22,600 bases of DNA, taken from Bacillota bacterium. GTDB lineage: Bacteria; Bacillota; Clostridia; Acetivibrionales; JAFADI01. Location: contig JAFADI010000033.1 of NCBI GenBank assembly GCA_023424965.1, positions 1 through 22,600 on the forward strand, read 5' to 3'. The stretch's first letter is position 1; each line of letters starts with the position of its first letter. The notes under the pieces are model-generated. The model searched no databases and had not been told where the DNA came from. It saw only the letters and a list, made by a program, of their open reading frames with translations. The translations under genes and the position numbers were made by a program. This document shows, one piece after another, positions 1-7,700 of the stretch.

Positions 1-146
1 ATAATTACCTCCAGTCCACTTGGAGGAATCCACTTGCCAAGAAAATTGTAACAGAATTTGTGCAATACTAAAATCTTGAATGGTGAATTTACTATTGCAA
101 ACAAGAAGTTACCTTTTCATTTTACTTTTTTGTATAAAAAAACCTA

Positions 147-177
147 TTGACCTTGACGCTGCGTAAAGGTGTATCAT
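147..177 (+). promoter_or_regulatory. MerR-type promoter and operator of the TipA-like regulator
   Basis: A -35 box TTGACC (147-152) and a -10 box TATCAT (172-177) are separated by 19 bases, the over-long spacer typical of MerR-activated promoters. Inside the spacer lies an inverted repeat: ACCTTGACGC (150-159) and GCGTAAAGGT (161-170), ten-base arms with one mismatch around T160. MerR proteins bind such dyads and untwist the spacer so that RNA polymerase can use the promoter. Because the gene directly downstream is a MerR regulator, autoregulation is the natural inference. Transcription would start near 184, leaving a very short leader. The 146 bases upstream hold nothing I recognise. Confidence 0.85.
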
Positions 178-199
178 GATTTTGTCAGGAGGTGAGCGC

Positions 200-964
200 A
201 TGGAATACACGGTGCAGAAGCTGGGAAAACTTGCGGGAGTCAGTACCAGGACCCTGCGGTATTATGATGAAATTGGAATTCTCAAGCCGGCGAGAATCAA
301 TTCTTCAGGATACCGTATTTATGGCCAGGCGGAAGTTGACAGGCTGCAGCAGATACTTTTTTACAGGGAGCTGGAGGTGAGCCTGGAAAGTATAAAAGAG
401 ATTATCACCGACCCCGGTTTTGACAGTACGAATGCACTGCGGGAGCATCGCCAAAAACTTCTGGCAAAACGGGAGCAGTTGGATTTGCTGATTGCCAATA
501 TCGAGAAAACCATTGCAGGAACAGAGGGGAGGATTACAATGACCGATAGAGAAAAGTTCGAAGGCTTTAAACAGAAAATGATCGACGACAATGAGAAAAA
601 GTATGGTAAGGAAATCCGGGAGAAGTATGGGGATGAGCAGGTAGAAGCGTCCAATAAACGGTTTGAAAATATGACCAAAGAACAGTATGATGCGTTTGAA
701 GCCCTGGGAAACCGGGTGCTGGACACGCTGAAAAAGGCATTTGCGACGGGGGATCCGGCGGGCCGGTTGGCGCAGGAAACTGCCGATCTGCACCGCCAAT
801 GGCTGAGCTATGCCTGGGGCACCTACAGCAAGGAAGCCCACGCAGGTGTTGCCCGGATGTACGTGGACGATGAGAGGTTTACGGCGTATTACGATAAAGA
901 GCAGCCCGGAGCGGCAAAATTTTTGAGGGATGCGGTTTTCATCTATACGGGAATGCAGGAATAA
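200..964 (+). CDS. MerR family transcriptional regulator with TipAS ligand-binding domain
   Basis: A 254-residue TipAL-like activator. Residues 1-70 form the MerR winged helix-turn-helix (TVQKLGKLAGVSTRTLRYYD, then GYRIY), residues about 75-110 a dimerising coiled coil, and residues 114-254 a TipAS domain (MTDREKFEGFKQKMI onward), which in Streptomyces TipA binds thiopeptide antibiotics and in relatives other drug-like ligands. The ATG at 200 is chosen because AGGAGGTG (187-194) sits just before it; an upstream in-frame start at 176 would lie inside the -10 box. The promoter upstream is a MerR-type 19-base-spacer promoter, so the gene probably activates itself when ligand is bound. No transporter or other target gene is adjacent, so its regulon is not visible here. 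The family call is secure; the ligand is unknown. Confidence 0.93.
   Translation: MEYTVQKLGKLAGVSTRTLRYYDEIGILKPARINSSGYRIYGQAEVDRLQQILFYRELEVSLESIKEIITDPGFDSTNALREHRQKLLAKREQLDLLIANIEKTIAGTEGRITMTDREKFEGFKQKMIDDNEKKYGKEIREKYGDEQVEASNKRFENMTKEQYDAFEALGNRVLDTLKKAFATGDPAGRLAQETADLHRQWLSYAWGTYSKEAHAGVARMYVDDERFTAYYDKEQPGAAKFLRDAVFIYTGMQE
524..532 (+). promoter_or_regulatory. internal ribosome binding site for a TipAS-like short product
   Basis: GAGGGGAGG (524-532) lies six bases before an in-frame ATG at 539, inside the regulator gene. It is as strong as the site used by the full-length start, and the ATG falls exactly where the TipAS domain begins. This supports a second translation product of the same mRNA. 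Confidence 0.65.
539..964 (+). CDS. probable internal in-frame product: free TipAS-like ligand-binding domain
   Basis: Translation from the internal ATG at 539 would give 141 residues that comprise only the TipAS domain, with no DNA-binding helix-turn-helix or coiled coil. In Streptomyces lividans the tipA gene is known to make both TipAL (full length) and TipAS (about 144 residues) from an internal start, the short form acting as an excess antibiotic-sequestering protein. Here the position of the start, the size of the product and the good ribosome binding site all match that arrangement. That the short form is actually made is inference. Confidence 0.55.
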   Translation: MTDREKFEGFKQKMIDDNEKKYGKEIREKYGDEQVEASNKRFENMTKEQYDAFEALGNRVLDTLKKAFATGDPAGRLAQETADLHRQWLSYAWGTYSKEAHAGVARMYVDDERFTAYYDKEQPGAAKFLRDAVFIYTGMQE

Positions 965-1033
965 AGCAAGCTCTCAGCGGAGTTTGAAGCCTGGCAGATT
1001 CCAAAAACAAACAAGAAACAGGTGTGAAAATGG

Positions 1034-1064
1034 AAGGGCTGAAGCGTGAACGCTTTCAGCTCTT
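1034..1064. terminator. bidirectional hairpin terminator between convergent genes
   Basis: An imperfect hairpin with arms around 1036-1046 (GGGCTGAAGCG) and 1051-1062 (CGCTTTCAGCTC), with one bulged base and one G-U pair, and a TGAA loop. It lies between the TipA-like gene and the convergent L,D-transpeptidase. The minus-strand side is followed by a short T run (AAAA at 1027-1030 on the plus strand); the plus side has only scattered T. Reasonable terminator, moderate strength. Confidence 0.6.
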
Positions 1065-1090
1065 CTATATTTCCTATGGGAAGCTGCGCT

Positions 1091-1891
1091 TCATACATCC
1101 GATGCGTTCAGCAGCTTCAGGATAGTGTCGTAGGTTTGTCTTCCGATGGTTCCGCTGGTATATATTTTGTTTGCCTTCTGGAATTTCAGGACGCTTTGCT
1201 TCAAGGCATTGCCGAATTTTCCGTCGCTGCCGCCCTGGTAATAGCCCAGCTTCTTCAAGGCTTTCTGCATTTCCAGGACATCCGAACCTATATCGCCGTT
1301 CTTTAGCGTTCTGAAGGATTTGTTGCTTTGGGTGATTGTCACCGTGGCGCCATGGGGTACCATGGCGTAGAGCTCCTTAACATCCTTGTTTTTCATCCGT
1401 ATGCAGCCTTTGGAGGAATTGGAATTACCGATCTCCCAGGGATAGACGGTTCCATGTATTCCGTATTTGCCCCAGGGGACGTTAAACCCCATCCATGCCC
1501 CACCAAAGCCTTCACCCCAGGTATCCTTGCTGATGACTCTCCAGGTGCCAAGGGGCGAGGGAGTATTTTTTTTGCCTCCCGACACGGGATAGGTTTTCAG
1601 GAGATTGCCGTCTTTATATACAAACATAATGTGTTCATCCAGGTTGATATACAGATGGCAGCCTTTTTTACCCTGGGAGGGAGAATTCATTTTACCGGCG
1701 TCACTGGATGCCTCCATCGGTTCATCCTCTTCCAGGGGAAAAGTTCCAAGTTCTTGTGAAATATTGCTTCCGGGGGGATGGTAGTCATCGAGCACAAGAA
1801 TGTTGGACCAAAGGTAAGCGAGGGATATAAAAAACACCAATGAGCAAAGACCGATTCTTACATTGCGCTTGGACAGTATTCTAAACAGCAA
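1091..1891 (-). CDS. L,D-transpeptidase (YkuD) with C-terminal peptidoglycan-binding domain
   Basis: A 266-residue cell-wall enzyme. Residues about 12-35 form an N-terminal membrane anchor, residues 79-187 are the YkuD catalytic domain with the signature HGT...IG...S-KGCIRM (His146, Cys163, Arg165), and residues 195-262 are a PG_binding_1 domain (LKNGDIGSDVLEMQKAL...). YkuD enzymes make 3-3 peptidoglycan cross-links or attach proteins to stem peptides with the cysteine as nucleophile, outside the membrane. The start is a TTG at 1889-1891 preceded by GGAGG seven bases away on the minus strand. The order catalytic domain then binding domain is the reverse of some relatives, but is common in Clostridia. 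It stands alone, divergent from the HlyD-like gene. In a spore former a role in cortex or vegetative wall remodelling is possible; the sequence does not say which. Confidence 0.93.
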   Translation of the reverse strand: MLFRILSKRNVRIGLCSLVFFISLAYLWSNILVLDDYHPPGSNISQELGTFPLEEDEPMEASSDAGKMNSPSQGKKGCHLYINLDEHIMFVYKDGNLLKTYPVSGGKKNTPSPLGTWRVISKDTWGEGFGGAWMGFNVPWGKYGIHGTVYPWEIGNSNSSKGCIRMKNKDVKELYAMVPHGATVTITQSNKSFRTLKNGDIGSDVLEMQKALKKLGYYQGGSDGKFGNALKQSVLKFQKANKIYTSGTIGRQTYDTILKLLNASDV

Positions 1892-1907
1892 ATTGCAGCC
1901 TCCGGAT

Positions 1908-2012
1908 TTTTACGGTTTATATATTTATATGATGGCGCTCAACCAATTAAAACCATTGCTATTACAACTTCAATTGCTATAATTCAATAGGACAGAATTT
2001 TATACCGTAAAA
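1908..2012. repeat. inverted repeat in the divergent promoter region
   Basis: TTTTACGGT (1908-1916) recurs in inverted form as ACCGTAAAA (2004-2012), one copy close to each of the two divergent genes. The sequence CCTCCGGA also occurs near each end (about 1899 and 2019), though that partly reflects the ribosome binding site of the minus-strand gene. A shared operator for both genes is possible but not demonstrated. Confidence 0.35.
1956..1983 (+). promoter_or_regulatory. probable sigma-A promoter of the HlyD-like gene
   Basis: TTGCTA (1956-1961) and a perfect TATAAT (1978-1983) with a 16-base spacer. The predicted start near 1990 leaves a leader of about 77 bases before the ATG at 2067. The right-hand copy of the ACCGTAAAA repeat lies within that leader. 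Confidence 0.6.
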
Positions 2013-2066
2013 GGCAGTCCTCCGGAAATTTGGTTTGTGTACATATTCTATTTGAAGGAGGGCAAC

Positions 2067-3110
2067 ATGCGGTATAAAGTGGTAAATAGGAAACCGAAAA
2101 GAAATTTTAACCTGTATCTGCTGAGCATATTTAATTTGCTTGCACTAATAGCGGTAGTGCTGGTTTTACTATACAGCAATTTGATTGGCGGGAACAGGAT
2201 TGTGGGAGCGGGCAAGGAGACACCCCGGTACGAAATACCGGTAAACGCCACCGCCCAGGGAGTTGTGGCAAAAGTCGGCTTTAAAGACGGAGATGAAGTG
2301 AAGGCAGGGGATACGCTTTTTGAGATACTGGACATTGCTTCTGCAGAAAAGCTTGAAGAGATAAAAAGGCAGATGGATGCGTTAAAATCCGTACAGAGCA
2401 AGGGTAACTCCGGTTTGTCCCGGAAAGACATCAATGCGCCTTTCGAAGGCTATATTTCAAACATCCGTGTGAGCAGCGGACAGCCGCTGCAAGCAGGCGA
2501 CCCTCTGTTTGTCCTGACCGACACGTCAAGGCTTAAGCTGACGCTGAACTTCAGCAGTTCCGATGCCGGACAAATAAAGGTGGGACAGAAGGTCAGGGTG
2601 TGCGTATGGGATTTCATGACCTATGTGGAGGGAGAAGTGGCTTATGTGAACAGCAAGCCTATTTCCATCGCGGGAGGGGCATTGGTTTATCCCGTTGAAA
2701 TCCAGCTCCAGAATCCCGGAGGCGTTGTCGAAGGCATGGACGGCAGTGCGGAAATCGCCCTTCCTTCCGGAAATGCGGCATCCCTGGGGGGAGGAAAATA
2801 CAATTACGTGAATGTGCGGACCATACGTTCCGAATATGCAGGAACTGCAGGAGATGTCCTGCTCAGGGAAAATCAATTTGTCAACAAGGGTGAAAATCTT
2901 CTGAAAGTAGCAGTGCAGCAGGCGGATTCCCCGGTTTACAGCAATCAGGGCAAGATATCAGAACTGCAAAGGCAGCTGGAGGAATTACAGAAGCAGCAGG
3001 TTCCTCTGAAAGTTCTTGCGCCTGCCAGTGGCATAATAACAGGACAAGCTGTCCTGCCGGGGGCCGGTGTTGCAGCGGGAGCGGAGCTTGCCCGCATTCA
3101 GGTGTACTAA
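2067..3110 (+). CDS. HlyD-like membrane-fusion/adaptor protein
   Basis: A 347-residue protein with one membrane segment (about 14-38), then a barrel-sandwich (lipoyl-like) half around residues 60-90 (GVVAKVGFKDGDEVKAGD), a short helical hairpin around 93-115, and a second half at about 122-152 (APFEGYISNIRVSSG). A beta-barrel region follows, then another coiled-coil and lipoyl-like motif at the C-terminus (LKVLAPASGIITGQAVLPG). HlyD-family adaptors link a cytoplasmic-membrane pump to the outside; in Firmicutes they usually partner an ABC transporter. None is present here, so the partner is unknown. The ATG at 2067 is preceded by AAGGAGGG; an earlier in-frame ATG at about 2040 lacks one. The last base triplet overlaps the stop codon of the convergent glycosyltransferase. 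Confidence 0.8.
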   Translation: MRYKVVNRKPKRNFNLYLLSIFNLLALIAVVLVLLYSNLIGGNRIVGAGKETPRYEIPVNATAQGVVAKVGFKDGDEVKAGDTLFEILDIASAEKLEEIKRQMDALKSVQSKGNSGLSRKDINAPFEGYISNIRVSSGQPLQAGDPLFVLTDTSRLKLTLNFSSSDAGQIKVGQKVRVCVWDFMTYVEGEVAYVNSKPISIAGGALVYPVEIQLQNPGGVVEGMDGSAEIALPSGNAASLGGGKYNYVNVRTIRSEYAGTAGDVLLRENQFVNKGENLLKVAVQQADSPVYSNQGKISELQRQLEELQKQQVPLKVLAPASGIITGQAVLPGAGVAAGAELARIQVY

Positions 3111-4600
3111 TGGGGCTCCTTTTCAAACAGGGCGTAGGAATCCTTTTCGTAGACCCTGTCCTTCCAGTAGAGGCCCCCTTCAAACAATTTGCGGAGCCTG
3201 TAACCGGGGATTTCCGGAACGGCCGGAGAGGGGTCCGGAGGGCCGGAAGGAGAAAATCTTTCGAGACTGCGGATGATAAAGTCGGGAGCATGGCTTGCAT
3301 AAAGGGAGAAGGGCTCTTTGTACATGGAGTTTTGGGAGGACCAGAACCAGAAGCAGGGCTTCTTTCCTTCGTTGTAGTTGTAGAAGAGGTTGGCTTCAAA
3401 GTAGGGTAGGACTGAAACAGGATAAAAGCTGTCGATGTATATTTTCCTTTGGTCCAGCCTGTTTTGCTTGAGATAGGAGGCCAGTTCACGGCTTGCGGAA
3501 TAGCTGTTTTGGTAGTCGTAAATGAAGGAGTTGTAAGACCAGTAGCTTTGAACGCATAAGACCGCCGCGAGGCACAGGATAATAAGGGATCTGGCGGCTT
3601 TGCCCGGAGGATTTTTCACGCCGTCATGATTGTCGGCATAGCTCACCCACAGGATGAAAAGCCACAGGAAAAACAGGGAACCCTGATGCCATATGTTGGA
3701 ATATACGGCGGCAAACAGGAGGACAAGGCAAATCAGGGGAAATATGAATTCCGAGAGTCTTTTTCTGATTCCAAGCCACAGCAGAGTTACAAGAATGATT
3801 GTATTTGCCGCCAGTTGGGAAAGGGTGTGCAGGATATTGCCATCCGCGGCAGGCAGCGCCAGGTTGGTCACCAATGCATCACTGAACATGGACAGGCCTT
3901 TGGGGAACAACACGGAGGTATCAAGCTTGAAGGAAGCCAGGGAAATCAGGTCGGGCGGCGGCATAAGCTGTAGGCACACGAGAACAATCACTGCGGTAAA
4001 GACCCCATAGGACAAAATGAAATTTTTCCTGACGGCGGAGCCGGTGTGGCGCCAGGCCTTCAGCAGGTCCAACAGGTGTTTGAAGGCCAGGCCCGATGCA
4101 ATCAGAAGGCCGTGCATGCTCACATTGGCGAGGAGTAAAAGGAGTAGGGCATAGACATGGGGCCGTTCCATCCTGTCTTTGTAAATGACGGCCAGCAAAA
4201 ATAACAGCAGCGGTATCAATACATAGCTTCTTGCTACAACCGCGTACTGGTAAAAGGCAAAAAATGAAAAAGGGTAAAGCAATTTTACAACGGTGGGGAA
4301 GGGTGAATACCGCAGAAAGAGATAAACACTCACCACCGCGGCAAGACCCGACAACAGGCCCATGGAAGCGTAAGGCAGACCGGCTTTGGAAGGAAGCACC
4401 AGCAGGTAGTGCCACAGTCCCGGCGAGCCTTCATACCGTAAATATTTCGTCACAAGGTCATATACGCTTGCATCCCTTGCAAGCAGCCAGGCCTGGGCTT
4501 CATCGAACCAGGGTTCGTGCCTGCGGATTGCTATGGCCAAAAACACAATATAGGTGCAGAGCACGGCACTTTTCCACCACGTCCATCTGCCGGAGGGCAT
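3107..4600 (-). CDS. multi-pass GT-C type glycosyltransferase (GT39/ArnT-like membrane protein)
   Basis: About 497 residues with roughly ten or more hydrophobic membrane segments. Just after the first segment comes HEPWFDEAQAWLLARD (Asp33-Glu34), the acidic pair in the first outer loop that is characteristic of polyprenyl-phosphate-sugar dependent GT-C enzymes; a soluble C-terminal portion follows. It probably transfers a sugar from a lipid carrier to an envelope acceptor on the outer face. The start is uncertain. The longest frame begins with an ATG at 4678, but TATAAT on the minus strand at 4684-4689 lies directly before it, so transcription would begin at about that ATG. The ATG at 4600 has AAGGAG upstream (11-base spacing) and leads straight into the first membrane segment, so I prefer it. 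The gene is monocistronic; donor and acceptor cannot be told. Confidence 0.75.
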   Translation of the reverse strand: MPSGRWTWWKSAVLCTYIVFLAIAIRRHEPWFDEAQAWLLARDASVYDLVTKYLRYEGSPGLWHYLLVLPSKAGLPYASMGLLSGLAAVVSVYLFLRYSPFPTVVKLLYPFSFFAFYQYAVVARSYVLIPLLLFLLAVIYKDRMERPHVYALLLLLLANVSMHGLLIASGLAFKHLLDLLKAWRHTGSAVRKNFILSYGVFTAVIVLVCLQLMPPPDLISLASFKLDTSVLFPKGLSMFSDALVTNLALPAADGNILHTLSQLAANTIILVTLLWLGIRKRLSEFIFPLICLVLLFAAVYSNIWHQGSLFFLWLFILWVSYADNHDGVKNPPGKAARSLIILCLAAVLCVQSYWSYNSFIYDYQNSYSASRELASYLKQNRLDQRKIYIDSFYPVSVLPYFEANLFYNYNEGKKPCFWFWSSQNSMYKEPFSLYASHAPDFIIRSLERFSPSGPPDPSPAVPEIPGYRLRKLFEGGLYWKDRVYEKDSYALFEKEPH

Positions 4601-4746
4601 AGAAATATTATCTCCTTCATTTAATCCCTTTAAAATTTGACCTGCGCCAATCGTCCCGGACATATTTTCTTCATACATTTTAAATTATATCCGCGAAATA
4701 CTAATGACAGGTATTTTTATTGCGGTCAAAAAAGGAGAAAATTCGA

Positions 4747-7700
4747 ATGGCAAAAATAGAAACAATGGATGGAAACCAGGCGGCTGCCTATGCGTCCTAC
4801 GCTTTTACCGAGGTGGCGGCCATATATCCCATAACCCCTTCTTCACCCATGGCGGAAGGCGTAGATGAATGGTCTTCCCACGGCATGAAGAATATTTTCG
4901 GGCAGCAGGTCAAGGTGGTGGAAATGCAGTCCGAGGCCGGAGCGGCGGGAGCCATGCACGGGTCCCTCCAGGCAGGGGCTCTGACGACCACCTATACGGC
5001 ATCCCAGGGATTGCTGCTGATGATACCCAACCTCTACAAGATGGCTGGAGAACTGCTGCCGGGTGTTTTGCACGTATCCGCCCGCGCCCTGGCCACTCAC
5101 GCCCTGTCTATTTTCGGGGACCACCAGGATGTGATGGCCTGCAGGCAGACGGGGGCGGCAATGCTTGCCTCCTCCAATGTCCAGGAGGCCATGGACCTGG
5201 GCTGCCTGGCCCACCTGTCGGCCATAAAGGCCAGGATGCCCTTTATCCATTTCTTTGATGGCTTCAGGACCTCCCATGAGTATCAAAAAATTCATGTGCT
5301 GGAATACGACACCCTTTCAAAGCTGGTGGACCACCATGCCATCAGGGAATTCAGGGACAGGGCGCTGAATCCTGAACATCCCGTCGCCAGGGGAACGGCG
5401 CAGAACCCCGATATTTATTTCCAGGGCAGGGAGGCGGCAAATAAGTTTTATGACAGGATTCCAGGCATCGTGGAAGGCTACATGCAGGAAATCAAAAGGG
5501 TTACGGGAAGAGAGTACCGGCTGTTTGACTATTACGGCGCTCCCGATGCGGAACATGTCATTGTAGCCATGGGCTCGGTATGCGATACCATCGATGAAAC
5601 CATCGATTACCTGCGGGGAAAAGGAGAAAAGGTGGGGGCAGTGCGGGTACACCTTTACAGGCCTTTCTCGGAAAAGCATTTTATGGCGGTGCTGCCGGAG
5701 ACGGTGGAAAGGATTGCGGTGCTGGACAGGACCAAGGAGCCTGGAGCAACGGGAGAACCGCTTTATCTGGATGTTTCAAAGCTTTTTTACAGCAGGCAGA
5801 ACCGGCCGCTGATTGTGGGGGGAAGATACGGGCTGGGATCGAAGGATACAAGGCCGTCACAGATTATGGCGGTTTTCGAGAATTTGAAGGGGGAGCAGCC
5901 CAGGGACGGCTTTACCATAGGCATCACCGATGACGTTACCAACACCTCCCTCCCGGAGAAGGACGGCATCGAAACGACCCCGGAAGGGACCATCAGCTGT
6001 AAATTCTGGGGTTTGGGCTCCGATGGAACGGTAGGAGCCAACAAGACGGCCATTAAAATCATCGGGGACAACACCGGCCTTCACGTACAGGGCTATTTTT
6101 CCTATGACAGTAAAAAATCCGGAGGCACCACCGTTTCACACCTGCGGTTCGGCAAAAAACCGCTGAGATCACCCTATCTGGTTTATAATGCGGATTATAT
6201 CGCCTGCCACAACAAATCTTTTCTCTATAATTACGACATATTAAAGGGCTTGAAAGCCGGGGGCACCTTCGTGCTGAACTGTCCCTGGAGGAGGGAGGAG
6301 CTGGAGGAGAACCTGCCCGCAGGCATCAAGAGCTATCTGGCCAAAAACGGCATCCGGTTCTATATTCTTGACGCCATAAAAATTGCCTCCGAAATAGGGC
6401 TGGGAAACAGGATTAACATGGTTATGCAGGCGGCCTTCTTCAAGCTGGCGGAAGTGATACCGGAGGAAGAGGCGGTAAACTATCTGAAAAAGTCCATCGA
6501 AAAGACCTACGGCAAAAAGGGCGATAAAATTGTGGAGATGAATAAGACCGCTGTGGACAGGGGAATCGGGGCGCTGGAAAAAGTGGAGATACCCGCTGCC
6601 TGGGCGGAGGCAGGGGAGGAAGAACCTCCTGTTGGAAATGAGCCCGAATTTGTCAAGAGAATACAGCGAAAGATGGCGCGCCATGAGGGAGACGAACTGC
6701 CGGTGAGTGCCTTCAGCGGCATGGAGGACGGAACCTACCCCCTGGGGACCACTGCTTTTGAAAAACGGGGAATCGCCGTTAACGTGCCCCAATGGCAGTT
6801 GGACAAATGCATTCAATGCGGACGGTGCTCCTATGTGTGCCCCCATGCCACCATCAGGCTTTTCCTGCTTGATGAGGGAGAGGTGGACAAAGCGCCTCAG
6901 GGCTTCAAGACGAAAAAGGCCGCAGGAAAAGGGATGGAGCACCTGGGCTTCCGGGTGCAGGTAAGCCCTCTGGATTGTACCGGCTGCGGGAATTGTGCCG
7001 ATGTGTGCCCCACGGAAGAAAAGGCGCTTGTGATGAAGGCCGCAGAACAGGAAATCGAAGCCGAAGCGGGGAACTGGGAATACTCCATGACCGTCACCGC
7101 CAAAGACCATTTGCTGGATCCCTACACCTTGAAAGGCAGCCAGCTTGTGAGGCCGCTGTTGGAATTCAACGGGGCCTGTCCGGGCTGCGGGGAAACTCCC
7201 TATATACGCCTTCTGACCCAGCTGTTCGGAGACCGGATGGTCATTGCCAATGCCACGGGATGTTCTTCCATATGGGGGGCCAGCGCTCCTTCCATCGCTT
7301 ATTCCACCAATGCCGCCGGCAAGGGTCCCGCCTGGGCGAATTCACTTTTTGAGGACAATGCGGAATTCGGATACGGCATGTACCTGGGAATAAAGCAGAA
7401 CAGGGAGAAACTGGCGGAATTCGTAGAGCAGGCGGTAAAAAGCGACCTAGATGAAGGCATAAAGACGGCCTTCCGTGAGTGGCTGGACAACAGGGAGGAC
7501 GGTGACGGCTCCCGGGCGGCAGCGAAAAAAGTTCTCGACCTGCTGGAGAATTTTGATTATAGAGGAAACCGGCTTTTGGAGGAGATCCTGCAAAGGAAGG
7601 ACTACCTTGTGAAAAAATCCGTCTGGATCATCGGCGGAGACGGATGGGCTTACGATATAGGCTATGGCGGTGTAGACCAGGTCCTGTCCTCCGGAGACGA

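Noticed and set aside
8..26. Six-base inverted repeat CCTCCA/TGGAGG at the window start
   Set aside because: Short stem, no T run and no gene end visible; could be the tail of a terminator for a gene outside the window but cannot be supported.
305..841. Open frame of 178 codons antisense to the TipA-like regulator
   Set aside because: Covers the MerR/TipAS gene, no ribosome binding site, Phe/Leu/Gln-rich shadow composition.
6241..7110. Open frame of 289 codons antisense to pyruvate:ferredoxin oxidoreductase
   Set aside because: No ribosome binding site, no recognisable domain, and it lies wholly opposite conserved cluster-binding sequence; a codon-bias shadow.
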